A stretch of DNA of 64,000 nt from positions 4,192,001 through 4,256,000 of the forward strand of contig NZ_CP029425.2 of NCBI RefSeq assembly GCF_002278135.3, given 5' to 3'. A program made the translations under genes and the position numbers. The notes under the pieces were generated by a model. The model searched no databases. It saw only the letters and a list, made by a program, of their open reading frames with translations, and was not told the origin of the DNA. The DNA is from Bradyrhizobium ottawaense (lineage in GTDB: Bacteria; Pseudomonadota; Alphaproteobacteria; Rhizobiales; Xanthobacteraceae). Below, piece by piece: positions 1 through 7,953 of this stretch (positions are counted from its first letter, which is position 1; each line of letters starts with the position of its first letter).

Positions 1-314
1 TCATAGCGTTCGCGCCGGCTGGAGAGCTCGTAGAGACCGAGGGCCGCGAAGGGCCCGATCAGCGCGAAGCCGGCGGCCAGCGGAAACAACAGTGGCAGCA
101 CCGAATAGCCCATCACCACGCGGGCGAGCACGAGGCCGAGCACCGGATAGATCACGCAGAGGATGATGGCGTGGCTCGGCACGGCCTTGAAATCTTCCCA
201 GCCGCGCCTCAGCGCATCGTGCAGATCGGACAGCTGGAGGGTTCGGATCACCGGTCCAGCCGCATCAGTGGGCTGGGCCATCGTGGGGACATTGCCCTGG
301 TAGAGTGTGGCCAT
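1..314 (-). CDS. DUF2189 family membrane protein (5' part only)
   Basis: The N-terminal 104 residues are present; the gene runs off the left edge of the window. After a polar N-terminus (about residues 1-45, with the segment VIRTLQLSDLHDALRRGWEDF) there are two hydrophobic stretches (about 48-70 and 74-92). This is the arrangement at the start of DUF2189 integral membrane proteins, whose function is unknown. The ATG at 314 starts the continuous hydrophilic leader; a weak purine-rich GGGAG lies upstream. Family assignment is from the recalled motif pattern; function is not inferable. Confidence 0.8.
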   Translation of the reverse strand, partial: MATLYQGNVPTMAQPTDAAGPVIRTLQLSDLHDALRRGWEDFKAVPSHAIILCVIYPVLGLVLARVVMGYSVLPLLFPLAAGFALIGPFAALGLYELSSRRERY

Positions 315-649
315 GGTCGCTAGCTCCCTTGCCGAGCGGCCGAATTCGGCGCCGGCAAACGGCGCGAGCGGCCGCCATTCTCTGAAGTCCCGCGATCCCG
401 ACCAGACGCGAATTCCGGATGACATCGCGAGCTGAGCTGGAAGCGTACGCCCATTTGCGAGTCCTGTCCCTCACGCTTGGGTGAAATTCGATGCCGCAGC
501 GCAACTCGACGGTGTCATTCGGTCGTCATTTCGCCGCAGATAAGCTGATGCTGCGTGCTGGCTCGCGGAACTTTGCGGGCGCTACGCAGTAACTTGGTCT
601 ATAAGTGCCACTCAAGGCCCTTCCAACGGATCCTTTTCGGGGAGCAGAC
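315..649. other. intergenic, divergent between DUF2189 and DUF3597 genes
   Basis: No convincing gene on either strand; the longest frame here lacks a ribosome-binding site and has atypical composition. It must carry the promoters of both flanking genes, but I could not assign -35/-10 elements with confidence. Confidence 0.5.
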
Positions 650-1051
650 ATGAGCATTTTCGGGAAAATCATGAGCGCGATCTTCGGCAGCCAGCCGGCT
701 TCCGCCGCGCCCGCCGGTGGCGCAGCGCCGGGCAGTGCGCCCGCAGGGGCCGCGCCGGACGCTTCGGCTCCGGCAGGCGCGCCGATGGCCGCGGTCGACG
801 TGGCAGCGATCGTCGACAAGGCGGTGGCCGCGCACAAGGGCGAGAAGCTGGAATGGCGTACCTCGATCGTCGACCTGATGAAGGCGCTCGACATCGATTC
901 CAGCCTCGCTGCGCGCAAGGATCTCGCCAAGGAGCTCGGCTACAGCGGCGACATGAATGACTCTGCCAGCATGAACGTCTGGCTGCACAAGCAGGTGATG
1001 TCCAAGCTCGCCGCCAATGGCGGCAAGCTGCCGCCAGAGATCAAGCACTGA
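650..1051 (+). CDS. DUF3597 domain-containing protein
   Basis: 133-residue soluble protein of unknown function. It begins MSIFGKIMSAIFG, followed by an Ala/Pro/Gly-rich linker (about residues 17-48), then the conserved domain with WRTSIVDLMKALDIDSS, AARKDLAKELGYSGD and a C-terminal NVWLHKQVMSKLAANGG. This matches the DUF3597 family as I know it: a short amphipathic head, a variable Ala/Pro linker and a helical C-terminal domain. The ATG at 650 is chosen over an upstream in-frame start because GGGGAG lies about 6 bases before it. It ends just before a strong hairpin terminator and is monocistronic. Confidence 0.88.
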   Translation: MSIFGKIMSAIFGSQPASAAPAGGAAPGSAPAGAAPDASAPAGAPMAAVDVAAIVDKAVAAHKGEKLEWRTSIVDLMKALDIDSSLAARKDLAKELGYSGDMNDSASMNVWLHKQVMSKLAANGGKLPPEIKH

Positions 1052-1086
1052 CTGCAAGCACTGATCGACCGCCGGTCGTGTCGCAA

Positions 1087-1112
1087 GGGCCCGCAGTCGC
1101 GCGGGCCCTTTT
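1087..1112 (+). terminator. intrinsic terminator after DUF3597 gene
   Basis: GGGCCCGC and GCGGGCCC form an 8-bp perfect stem followed by TTTT. It lies between the convergent DUF3597 and GNAT genes; the T-run favours + strand termination. Confidence 0.8.
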
Positions 1113-1116
1113 GCTT

Positions 1117-1392
1117 TCAGGCGACCAGATCCGCGTCCTCCGGATGCCTGTCGAGATAGTCGACGACGAAGCCGCAGCCGGCAATCACCTTGCGGCCGTC
1201 GCGCCGGATCAAATCCAGCGCGCCCTTGATCAGCTCGGAGGCGATGCCGCGGCCGCGCAGCGCGCGGGGCGTCTCGGTGTGGGTGATGATGACCGCCGTC
1301 GGGGTCAGCCGGTAATTGGCGAAGGCGACCTCGTTGCCAACATCGAATTCGAAGCGGCTCCTGTCCTTGTTGTCCCGTACCGATGCCACCAT
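1117..1392 (-). CDS. short GNAT-type N-acetyltransferase (YidJ-like)
   Basis: 91 residues, the minimal GNAT fold of the COG2388/YjdJ class. It begins MVASVRDNKDRSRFEFDVG, has the strand pattern ITHTETPRALRGRGIASELI with the acetyl-CoA pyrophosphate-binding R-G-x-G-I/V-A motif, and a late GCGFVVDYLDRHPE segment typical of the family's C-terminal strand and helix. Substrate unknown. A much longer upstream extension is possible in frame, but the family starts here. Its closest relative in the window is the gene at 2155-2430, also minus strand, with a single membrane-protein gene between them. Confidence 0.82.
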   Translation of the reverse strand: MVASVRDNKDRSRFEFDVGNEVAFANYRLTPTAVIITHTETPRALRGRGIASELIKGALDLIRRDGRKVIAGCGFVVDYLDRHPEDADLVA

Positions 1393-1709
1393 GCAAGATC
1401 CTTCCGCCGTGCGTCTGACGCGTTGATCTAGGAGCCCGTCCCCGTCCTTGGCAAGGCGCAGCCATGGGAGCTTGCCGCACGGCAGATATCTGCAAACGCG
1501 CGTGCCTGTAGCTGCAGCGCAGTACGAGAAGCCATCCTTGGTGAACACCACGCCGGCTCCAATAATTACCGGCGACACCCTTGCAAGTTCCACGGCGGCT
1601 CCCACGTCCTCTCAAGGACATACGCCCGAATGCGGCCGGCAGGGTCGCTAGACATTCGGAGTGTCATGATTGCCAGCCGCAGACGTATGCCTCTTTGCAG
1701 GAGGTTACG
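1393..1709. other. intergenic between GNAT and SPW genes
   Basis: 317 bases without a supported gene. It is upstream of two divergent genes. I see no clear repeat or palindrome in it. Confidence 0.5.
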
Positions 1710-2105
1710 ATGTCGGACTTTGGTTTCTTGAATACTCATCGAACATGGGAAGACTGGTGCGGGATGCTGCTCGGCGCGCTCATCGTGGCTTCGCCGTGGT
1801 TTCCCATCCAGGATCCGGCGATTGCCGGGCACCCGACGGCGATCCTGAATACGGTCGCAATCGGCCTGGTCGTATTTGGCATCAGCCAGCTCGAATATGT
1901 CGCCTTGCAGCGCTGGCAAGAGGTGACGACGATCCTCGTCGGACTGTGGCTCATCGCCTCGCCTTACGCCCTCGGCTATTCCGCTGACGGCTTTCTCCGC
2001 ATCTACCACACGAGCCTCGGCGCGGCGGTGGTGCTGCTGGGCATCCTTCAGCTGTGGCAGGACTGGGATCTGAACGATCAGGACATGCTCAAGCACGGAC
2101 GATAG
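1710..2105 (+). CDS. SPW-repeat membrane protein
   Basis: 131 residues with four hydrophobic segments (about 17-32, 43-62, 74-95, 101-118). Two copies of the SPW-type motif are visible: ALIVASPWF in the first pair of helices and LWLIASPYALGY in the second, which defines the SPW repeat family (function unknown). The second copy has Tyr instead of Trp. The first residues MSDFGFLNTHRTWEDW are also typical. The start is set by GAGG seven bases upstream of the ATG. It is flanked by two GNAT paralogues on the other strand. Confidence 0.85.
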   Translation: MSDFGFLNTHRTWEDWCGMLLGALIVASPWFPIQDPAIAGHPTAILNTVAIGLVVFGISQLEYVALQRWQEVTTILVGLWLIASPYALGYSADGFLRIYHTSLGAAVVLLGILQLWQDWDLNDQDMLKHGR

Positions 2106-2120
2106 GCCGTAGATGTCGGC

Positions 2121-2148
2121 AGGCCCGCTGGCTTCGGGCGGCGGGCCT
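2121..2148. terminator. hairpin between convergent genes
   Basis: AGGCCCGC pairs perfectly with GCGGGCCT around a 12-base loop, between the 3' ends of the SPW gene and the second GNAT gene. There is no clear T-run, so it is a weak or factor-assisted terminator at best. Confidence 0.4.
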
Positions 2149-2154
2149 GTGCTC

Positions 2155-2430
2155 TCACCTCGCCACGAGGTCGGAATAGTCCGGATGCTTTTCGATCCAT
2201 GCCTTCACGAACGGGCATTGCGGGATCAGCTTCAATCCGGCGGCGCGGACCTGGTCGAGAGCGCCTTGCACCAGCTTCGAGCCGACGCCCTTGCCGCCGA
2301 GCTCCTTCGGCACGTCCGTATGCTCGAATGTGATGACGTTGCCATCGAGCTTGTAATGCTCGGTCGCAAGATTGCCATCCACTGCGAGCTCGTAGCGGCA
2401 GTGGTCCTTGTTGTTGATGACGTTGCTCAT
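2155..2430 (-). CDS. short GNAT-type N-acetyltransferase (paralogue of 1117-1392)
   Basis: 91 residues; begins MSNVINNKDHCRYELAVDG, contains ITFEHTDVPKELGGKGVGSKLV with the acetyl-CoA loop GGKGVGS, and ends FVKAWIEKHPDYSDLVAR, the classic tail of the YidJ-like single-domain acetyltransferases. GGGGCG precedes the ATG. It aligns end to end with the gene at 1117-1392, so the two are paralogues. Acceptor unknown. Confidence 0.87.
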   Translation of the reverse strand: MSNVINNKDHCRYELAVDGNLATEHYKLDGNVITFEHTDVPKELGGKGVGSKLVQGALDQVRAAGLKLIPQCPFVKAWIEKHPDYSDLVAR

Positions 2431-2517
2431 GTTGTCGCCCCTCCAGCTGCCAGCCTCGCGCACCAAGTCATAACGCACGGTCGCGCCGGCCGGTTTCCGA
2501 TGTTGAGGTCGTTCGGT

Positions 2518-2877
2518 TCAATCGGCCGCTTTGGCGAGCCTGGAATCTTCGGGCTGCTGCGGCGGGCGCAGGCATCCCTGGCAGATGACCAGGGAGCGGT
2601 TGACCCTGGCATCCTGCTCGGCCTCGCTGGCATCCTGCGCCTGCCACCATTCCTTCGACTGAGGCTGAAGTCCGGCCTGCGATGTGTTGCGCTCGGATCG
2701 CGCCGCGGTCCGTGCTGGTTGTGCGGCTGCCCGCGGCCGATTGGGATCCTCGCCGGCGCCATCCCAGGCGTAACGCGCAGGCTTGAAGGCGGGATCGGAG
2801 GCCAGATGCGCCTGTGGCGCCACGGCACATCCGGCGAGCGCCAGCGACAACAGGAGGAAGGCGGGCGCTTTGACCAT
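2518..2877 (-). CDS. putative lipoprotein, hypothetical
   Basis: 119 residues starting MVKAPAFLLLSLALAGC. The h-region followed by LAGC is a lipobox, predicting lipidation at Cys17 and an envelope location. The mature part is hydrophilic (PARYAWDGAGEDPNRP, SKEWWQAQD) with a C-terminal CxxC (ICQGCL). No domain recognised. Start chosen at the residue that begins the signal sequence; a longer in-frame extension upstream would bury it. Divergent from the gene at 2972. Confidence 0.75.
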   Translation of the reverse strand: MVKAPAFLLLSLALAGCAVAPQAHLASDPAFKPARYAWDGAGEDPNRPRAAAQPARTAARSERNTSQAGLQPQSKEWWQAQDASEAEQDARVNRSLVICQGCLRPPQQPEDSRLAKAAD

Positions 2878-2971
2878 GACGCGGCACTCTTTACGCGAGA
2901 ACTGAGCGAGGGTGCGCCGATCATGTTTAAAATTCCCTGAACGATTGCGGCCGCGCCGGCGACAAACGCGC

Positions 2972-3469
2972 ATGCGCTATTTGATGCTTCTGCTCGCTCT
3001 GTTCGTCTCCGCCGCGCGCGCGGAGGATGCAAAGCCGTTCAATCCCTCCGACTATCCGCCCGGCGTGCAGAAGGCACTGCGCTACGCCAACGAGGAATGC
3101 ACCAGCCAGGACGGTGGCGAGGTGACCTTCGCGCCCGATACGGTGCGTAAGATCGACCTGACCGGTGACGGCCGCGACGACTACATCGTCGATTTCCAGG
3201 ACACCAAATGCGGCGATCGCGAGACGACCTATTGCGGAACTGGCGGCTGCGTCATCAACATCCTGGTGGCGCTGCCGGACGGCAACGTTCGCCCGGTGTT
3301 TGACGGCTATGTCCTCCGCTACAAGATCATGGCCCCGCCGATGAAGCGCGGCGCTGCGCGCACCGTCCGCTTCGATCTTCATGGCAGCTTCTGCGGCGGC
3401 TTTGGCCCGCAGACCTGCGTCAAGCAGAAGGCGATCACGGCGACGCCGTTTGCCTTCAAGCAGCCGTAG
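2972..3469 (+). CDS. secreted hypothetical protein
   Basis: 165 residues. N-terminal signal peptide MRYLMLLLALFVSAARAED with cleavage likely after ARA. The mature protein contains KIDLTGDGRDDYIVDFQDTKC, a DxDxD-like stretch reminiscent of FG-GAP/EF-hand calcium loops, and six Cys, compatible with an oxidised periplasmic fold. The start is placed at the signal peptide rather than at an upstream in-frame codon encoding an Arg-rich leader. Function not inferable. Confidence 0.75.
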   Translation: MRYLMLLLALFVSAARAEDAKPFNPSDYPPGVQKALRYANEECTSQDGGEVTFAPDTVRKIDLTGDGRDDYIVDFQDTKCGDRETTYCGTGGCVINILVALPDGNVRPVFDGYVLRYKIMAPPMKRGAARTVRFDLHGSFCGGFGPQTCVKQKAITATPFAFKQP

Positions 3470-3574
3470 GGGAGCCGTGCATCCGCCGGCCTTGCAGGGG
3501 CGCGGGCGATGGCGATAAATGGGATGCAATGAGCCGGCGGCCAGCGCGCCGTCCGCCCTCGAAGAGGAATCCCC

Positions 3575-5182
3575 ATGCAGCCCCTGCGCATGTCCCGCCG
3601 CGTCATGAATCTCGCTCACATGCTGACCCAGAATGCGCGGCGGCATGGCGCGCGTCCCGGTTTCGTCTGGGGTGACAAGTCCTGGAGCTGGCGGCAGATC
3701 GATGCGCAGGTCTCGGCGCTGGCGGCGGCGCTCGCCGCGCGTGGCATTGCCAAGGGCGACCGTATCCTGGTCCATTCCAAGAATGGCGACGAGATGTTCT
3801 TCTCGATGTTCGCCGCGTTCCGGCTCGGCGCGGTCTGGGTGCCCACCAATTTCCGCCTGATGCCGGATGAGGTCACCTATCTCGCAGAGGCCTCCGGCGC
3901 CAAGGCGTTTCTGTGCCATGTCGATTTTCCCGAGCATGCGGCGGCCGTGAAAGGCGGCGCGCTCGAGTTCACCTGGAGCGTCGACGGCAAGGGCGCGTTC
4001 GGCGAGCGCTCGGTTGCTGAGGCCATTGCCTCGCAGGCCGGCGCCAATGTCGCGAATGTCGCTGTCGAGCACGACGATCCCTGCTGGTTCTTCTTCACCT
4101 CGGGCACCACCGGCCGCTCCAAGGCCGCGGTGCTGACTCACGGCCAGATGGGCTTTGTGATCACCAACCATCTCGCCGATCTGACGCCCGGCGTCACCGA
4201 GAACGACGCCTCGCTGGTGGTGGCGCCGCTGTCGCATGGCGCCGGCGTGCATCAACTGGTGCAGACCGCGCGCGGCGTCTGCACTGTCTTGTTGCCGACC
4301 GAAAAATTCGACATCAACGAGGCATTCCGCCTGATCGAGATCCATCGGGTCGCTAATCTCTTCACGGTGCCGACGATCCTGAAGATGATGGTCGAGCACC
4401 CCGCCGTCGACAAATACGATCATTCCTCGCTGCGTCACGTGATCTATGCGGGGGCACCGATGTATCGCGAGGATCAGAAAACCGCGCTGAAGAAGCTCGG
4501 CAAGGTCATCGTGCAGTATTTTGGCCTCGGCGAGGTCACCGGCAACATCACCGTGCTGCCGGCAGCGCTGCACGATCCCGAGGACGGCCCGCACGCGAAG
4601 ATCGGCACCTGCGGCTTCGAGCGCACCGGCATGCAGGTCTCGATCCAAGACGACGAGGGCCGCGAGCTCGCGGCCAACCAGAGCGGCGAGATCTGCGTGA
4701 TCGGGCCGGCGGTGCTCGCAGGCTATTACGACAATCCCGAAGCCAATGCGAAGGCGTTCCGCAACGGCTGGTTCCGCACCGGCGACCTCGGTCACATGGA
4801 TGAAGAGGGGTTCGTCTACATCACGGGCCGCGCCTCCGACATGTACATCTCCGGCGGCTCCAACATCTATCCGCGCGAGATCGAGGAGAAGATCTTGACG
4901 CATCCCGCGGTCGGCGAGGTCGCCGTGCTCGGCGTACCCGATGCGACCTGGGGCGAGGTCGGCGTCGCCGTCTGCGTGGCGCGTGCCGGCGAGAAGGCAG
5001 TGAGCGAAGCCGAAATGGCGGCGTTCCTCTCGCCGAAGGTGCCGCGCTACAAGATGCCGAAGCGGTTCTTCTTCTGGGAGGCGCTGCCGAAATCCGGCTA
5101 TGGCAAGGTCCCCAAGCGCATGGTGCGCGACGAGCTCGAGGCGCGCGGGCTGCTCGATCTCGACAAGACGAAGACAGGCTGA
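3575..5182 (+). CDS. acyl-CoA synthetase (AMP-forming, ANL superfamily)
   Basis: 535 residues. Activates a carboxylic acid with ATP to an acyl-adenylate and transfers it to CoA. Motifs in order: P-loop-like A3 FFTSGTTGRSKAAVL (about 172-186), aromatic A5 QYFGLGEVTGN (about 314-324), A7 GWFRTGDLG (about 398-406), hinge GRASDMYISGGSNIYPREIE, and the catalytic Lys of KSGYGKVPKRM near residue 512. Full length for medium/long-chain or aryl acyl-CoA ligases; substrate cannot be read from sequence. GAAGAGG lies eight bases before the ATG. It is followed seven to nine bases later by a PPC/DUF296 gene, so the two are probably co-transcribed. Confidence 0.9.
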   Translation: MQPLRMSRRVMNLAHMLTQNARRHGARPGFVWGDKSWSWRQIDAQVSALAAALAARGIAKGDRILVHSKNGDEMFFSMFAAFRLGAVWVPTNFRLMPDEVTYLAEASGAKAFLCHVDFPEHAAAVKGGALEFTWSVDGKGAFGERSVAEAIASQAGANVANVAVEHDDPCWFFFTSGTTGRSKAAVLTHGQMGFVITNHLADLTPGVTENDASLVVAPLSHGAGVHQLVQTARGVCTVLLPTEKFDINEAFRLIEIHRVANLFTVPTILKMMVEHPAVDKYDHSSLRHVIYAGAPMYREDQKTALKKLGKVIVQYFGLGEVTGNITVLPAALHDPEDGPHAKIGTCGFERTGMQVSIQDDEGRELAANQSGEICVIGPAVLAGYYDNPEANAKAFRNGWFRTGDLGHMDEEGFVYITGRASDMYISGGSNIYPREIEEKILTHPAVGEVAVLGVPDATWGEVGVAVCVARAGEKAVSEAEMAAFLSPKVPRYKMPKRFFFWEALPKSGYGKVPKRMVRDELEARGLLDLDKTKTG

Positions 5183-5191
5183 GCGCAGGTG

Positions 5192-6052
5192 ATGAGGAGT
5201 ATCACGCAGCCGGGCGCGCCCATCGCGGAACGCATTCAATGGGTGGAGGCGAGGGGGCGCGCCTTCTCGTTCACGCTTCCGGCAGGTCTGCCGCTGCTGG
5301 AAGCCGCGCGGCGTGGCTTTGCGGCGGAGGGATTTGCCGGCGGCGTGCTCAACTTCCGGCACGGCGCGCTCGGGCCGTTCGCCTATGTCATGCCGGCGCT
5401 GTCGAAGACCGGCGAGAACGCGGCGTTCTATAGCGACACGTACCGGCCCGGCGGCGTGACGCGCACGAAGCTCGGGAGCATGACGCTCGGCATGCGCGAC
5501 GGCGTGCCGTTCTTTCACTGCCACGGGCTGTGGACGGAGGCGGACGGCAAGGCGAGCGGTGGCCACATGCTGCCGGACGAGACTGTTGTCGCCGAACCGT
5601 TCGAGGTCGAGGCCTTCGGCCTTGATGGCGCGATGTTCGCCGCCGAGTCCGATCCCGAGACCAATTTCAAGCTGTTCGGGCCGGTGGCGGCTGCGAGCAG
5701 CGGCGCGCGCACCACGGCCAGCGCCTTCGCGCTGCGGCTGCGCCCCAATCAGGATTTTGCTGGCTCCCTCGAAGACTTCTGCCGCACGCATGGCATCGCG
5801 CGCGCGAAGATCCATGGTGGCGTCGGCTCGACCATCGGCGCGCGCTTCAGCCATGGCGGCGTGACCGAGCCGTTTGCGACCGAGCTTGCGGTGACGGCCG
5901 GTCTGATCGCGCCCGGGCACTCCGGTGCGATCGAAGCGGCGCTCGACGTCGCGCTGGTCGACTACACCGGCGGCTTGGCGGAGGGGCGGCTGGTCCGCGG
6001 CGACAATCCCGTGCTGATGACGATGGAGCTGGTGCTGGAGGCGCTGGACTAG
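5192..6052 (+). CDS. PPC/DUF296 domain protein (duplicated domain)
   Basis: 286 residues. Two PPC (plants and prokaryotes conserved, DUF296) units can be traced. The first is about residues 55-160, with FFHCHGLW and SGGHMLPDETVVAEPFEVE, i.e. the family's His-containing metal-binding strand and GGH loop. The second is about 195-285 (ARAKIHGGVGSTIG ... VDYTGGLAEGRLVRGDNPVLMTMELVLEA), where the GGH histidine is replaced (EGR) and the first His cluster is missing. The start is ATG 5192; GTG 5189 directly before it is an alternative. It follows the acyl-CoA synthetase stop by nine bases, suggesting an operon. Biochemical role unknown. Confidence 0.8.
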   Translation: MRSITQPGAPIAERIQWVEARGRAFSFTLPAGLPLLEAARRGFAAEGFAGGVLNFRHGALGPFAYVMPALSKTGENAAFYSDTYRPGGVTRTKLGSMTLGMRDGVPFFHCHGLWTEADGKASGGHMLPDETVVAEPFEVEAFGLDGAMFAAESDPETNFKLFGPVAAASSGARTTASAFALRLRPNQDFAGSLEDFCRTHGIARAKIHGGVGSTIGARFSHGGVTEPFATELAVTAGLIAPGHSGAIEAALDVALVDYTGGLAEGRLVRGDNPVLMTMELVLEALD

Positions 6053-6160
6053 GTTGCGACCGGGGCTCGCGCCGGGAGCCCCTGCCACTTGCGCGGCATC
6101 ATTGTTCCCGTTACGTTCCGGTTTGAGATCGCCGGTGGCGGAACGGACGGAGAGACGACC

Positions 6161-6928
6161 ATGAGCCGGCGAGGTCATCGCACGATCAACCTGCCGGCAC
6201 CGTATCTGAAGCGGGTCTGGCTCGACCCGTCGAAAGTTCACGATCGCGAGGCCTATCCGTTTTGCCTGCCCATCTTCCCGGATGATTTCGAGCTCAATTT
6301 CGACGCTGCCATCACGATTATCGTTGGAGAGAACGGCACCGGGAAGTCGACGATCCTCGAGGGCATCGCATCACTCGCCGGCTACGACGATGCCGGCGGC
6401 GGCAAGGGCTATATGCCGGTCGACCATTCCGAGGCGCGCGAGAAGATGGGCGGCCAGCTCGGCAAGGCGCTTCGCGCGAGCTGGCTGCCGAAGATCAGCA
6501 ATGGCTGGTTTTTTCGTGCCGAGAGCTTTTTCTCGGTCGCGCGGTATCTGGACAAGGCCGCGCGTGATGCCGGCCAGGCCGGTCCCGATTTCCTGTCGCA
6601 CTCCCACGGCGAAGGCTTCCTGCGCTTCTTCGAGGAGCGTTGTCAGCGCCAGGGCATCTTCATCTTCGACGAGCCGGAATCGGCGTTGTCGCCGGCGCGC
6701 CAGATCGAGTTTTTGAAGCTGCTGCGACGCATGGAGGATTCCCGGATCTGCCAGGTCATCATGGCGACCCATTCGCCGATGCTGATGGCGTATCCCAATG
6801 CGCGGCTGCTGCGGCTGGCGAAATATGGGCTGGAGCCGGTGACGGTCGAGGAGACGGATCATTACCGGTTGATGCGGGAGTTTTGTGCTGACCCGCGCGG
6901 GTTTGTGGAGGCGACGCTGGAGGAATAG
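6161..6928 (+). CDS. AAA/ABC-type ATPase, COG3910-like
   Basis: 255 residues, a stand-alone ABC-type ATPase domain without membrane segments. Walker A GENGTGKST (about 56-64), a signature-like SHSHGEGF (about 146-153), Walker B IFIFDEPESALS (about 167-178) and the switch histidine MATHSPM (about 204-210). This order and length fit the predicted single-domain ATPases of COG3910. Such proteins are often found in stress or defence contexts, but no nuclease or partner gene is adjacent here, so no role is assigned. Start at ATG 6161 with GGAGAGA seven bases upstream. Confidence 0.85.
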   Translation: MSRRGHRTINLPAPYLKRVWLDPSKVHDREAYPFCLPIFPDDFELNFDAAITIIVGENGTGKSTILEGIASLAGYDDAGGGKGYMPVDHSEAREKMGGQLGKALRASWLPKISNGWFFRAESFFSVARYLDKAARDAGQAGPDFLSHSHGEGFLRFFEERCQRQGIFIFDEPESALSPARQIEFLKLLRRMEDSRICQVIMATHSPMLMAYPNARLLRLAKYGLEPVTVEETDHYRLMREFCADPRGFVEATLEE

Positions 6929-6958
6929 CTGAACGTGTCTGACGGCTGTTCTCTCCGC

Positions 6959-7045
6959 TGTCGTTGCGAGGAGCCCTTGCGACGAAGCAATCCAGGATCT
7001 TTCCGCGGCGGCAGTCTGGATTGCTTCGCTGCGCTCGCAATGACG
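6959..7045. repeat. dispersed palindromic repeat, GCGAAGCAATCCAG type
   Basis: The two ends are imperfect inverted copies (TTGCGACGAAGCAATCCAG and CTGGATTGCTTCGCTGCGC). The same element occurs in reverse orientation at 34013-34100. It is a mobile or templated intergenic repeat of the kind common in Bradyrhizobium chromosomes. Confidence 0.85.
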
Positions 7046-7074
7046 GTAGGTGGAGTAGCGGCATTTTCCGCTCT

Positions 7075-7208
7075 GGTGTCCCGGACAAGCTGCAACGCGT
7101 GAGCGTTGCGGCGCAGAGCCGGGACCCAGGAGCCGCAGGTGTCGTTGCGGCGTGGGCCCCGGCTCTGCTGCGCATCACTTCGTGCTGCGCCGCGTCCGGG
7201 GCACGAGA
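7075..7208. repeat. nested inverted repeat, GTGTCCCGGAC type
   Basis: Outer arms GTGTCCCGGAC and GTCCGGGGCAC enclose inner arms GCAGAGCCGGGACCCA and TGGGCCCCGGCTCTGC. No gene inside. I recognise this class from Bradyrhizobium intergenic regions by memory only. Confidence 0.75.
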
Positions 7209-7298
7209 CTGTCGGTGAAGGTCTGGCACAGGCTTTCATCCTCGCGGCACATCGTGCCCGAGCTTTTGCTTCAGTTGCCACCCTCAAAAGTGCCGAGG

Positions 7299-7412
7299 GC
7301 GCAGGGAAGGCCGGGTGCCGGCTGGCACCCGCGGTCCACTGTGCGAAAGCGTGTGCTTAAAAAGCTGCACAGCGGCATACAGGTGTAGCCAAACATCCGG
7401 CCTTCCCTGCGC
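7299..7412. repeat. 114-bp cruciform-like repeat element
   Basis: A perfect 16-bp inverted repeat (GCGCAGGGAAGGCCGG at 7299-7314 and its complement at 7397-7412) encloses at least one further stem, GGGTGCC/GGCACCC with a 4-base loop at 7313-7330. No coding potential. The structure suggests either a structured RNA or a transposition-derived repeat. Confidence 0.8.
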
Positions 7413-7953
7413 AGTGGGTTTACGGCTTATGTCGTGCTCTCCCCGGGGAGCGATGCACTATTGCCCCCGTCGCCTTGCGGATGGCTGATGCGCGCACCCG
7501 GTCGGGCCCGCGACATCACCGCAACACTTGGCGCACAGACCCCGGGCGCCAGGACCACACGATTTTGCCGTACGCAGGCTGCACCGGTCGTGTGCGCGTT
7601 AGTCCTTGCTCACGGTGTGACCCGCCCTGCAAACCACCTTCGCGCCGACGCCGCCTGCGTCCACCACGTCCCATCCCGCGTGTCGTGACGATCGCGTTGC
7701 GCCCCTCGGCCGGGTTGGGATGATCGTCTATACTATAATCCGAAATTCTGATAAAGAGAAATATTTCGGTTTGGCGGTGTTGACCCTCCCGTGGGTGTTT
7801 TGCCCGCCGGGTCGCGCAAGGGCTTGTGGGTCGCGCCGGGCTCCGCCGCAACGGCGCCACGAACCGGTCTCCCCTCGGCCCCAAAATGCGCTAGGATGAC
7901 CGCAGCGCGCATTCCAAGTCGCGCACGATCAACTGGACGTAAGAGGAAACGAG
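7413..7953. other. gene-free region continuing the repeat block
   Basis: 540 bases without a supported gene; short frames here lack ribosome-binding sites. From memory, the stretch about 7420-7790 resembles sequence that recurs between genes in other Bradyrhizobium chromosomes on the flank of the cruciform element. It ends with the promoter region of the SRPBCC gene. There is a local AT-rich tract at 7727-7775. Confidence 0.5.

Noticed and set aside
1087..1112. Possible riboswitch between genes
   Set aside because: A simple perfect stem with T-run; a terminator explains it.
2927..6241. Long minus-strand frame of about 1100 codons
   Set aside because: Antisense to the acyl-CoA synthetase and PPC genes; Arg/Ala/His-rich without motifs, a by-product of high third-position GC.
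7434..7723. Short plus-strand ORFs in the repeat block
   Set aside because: Fall in dispersed repeat sequence, no ribosome-binding sites.
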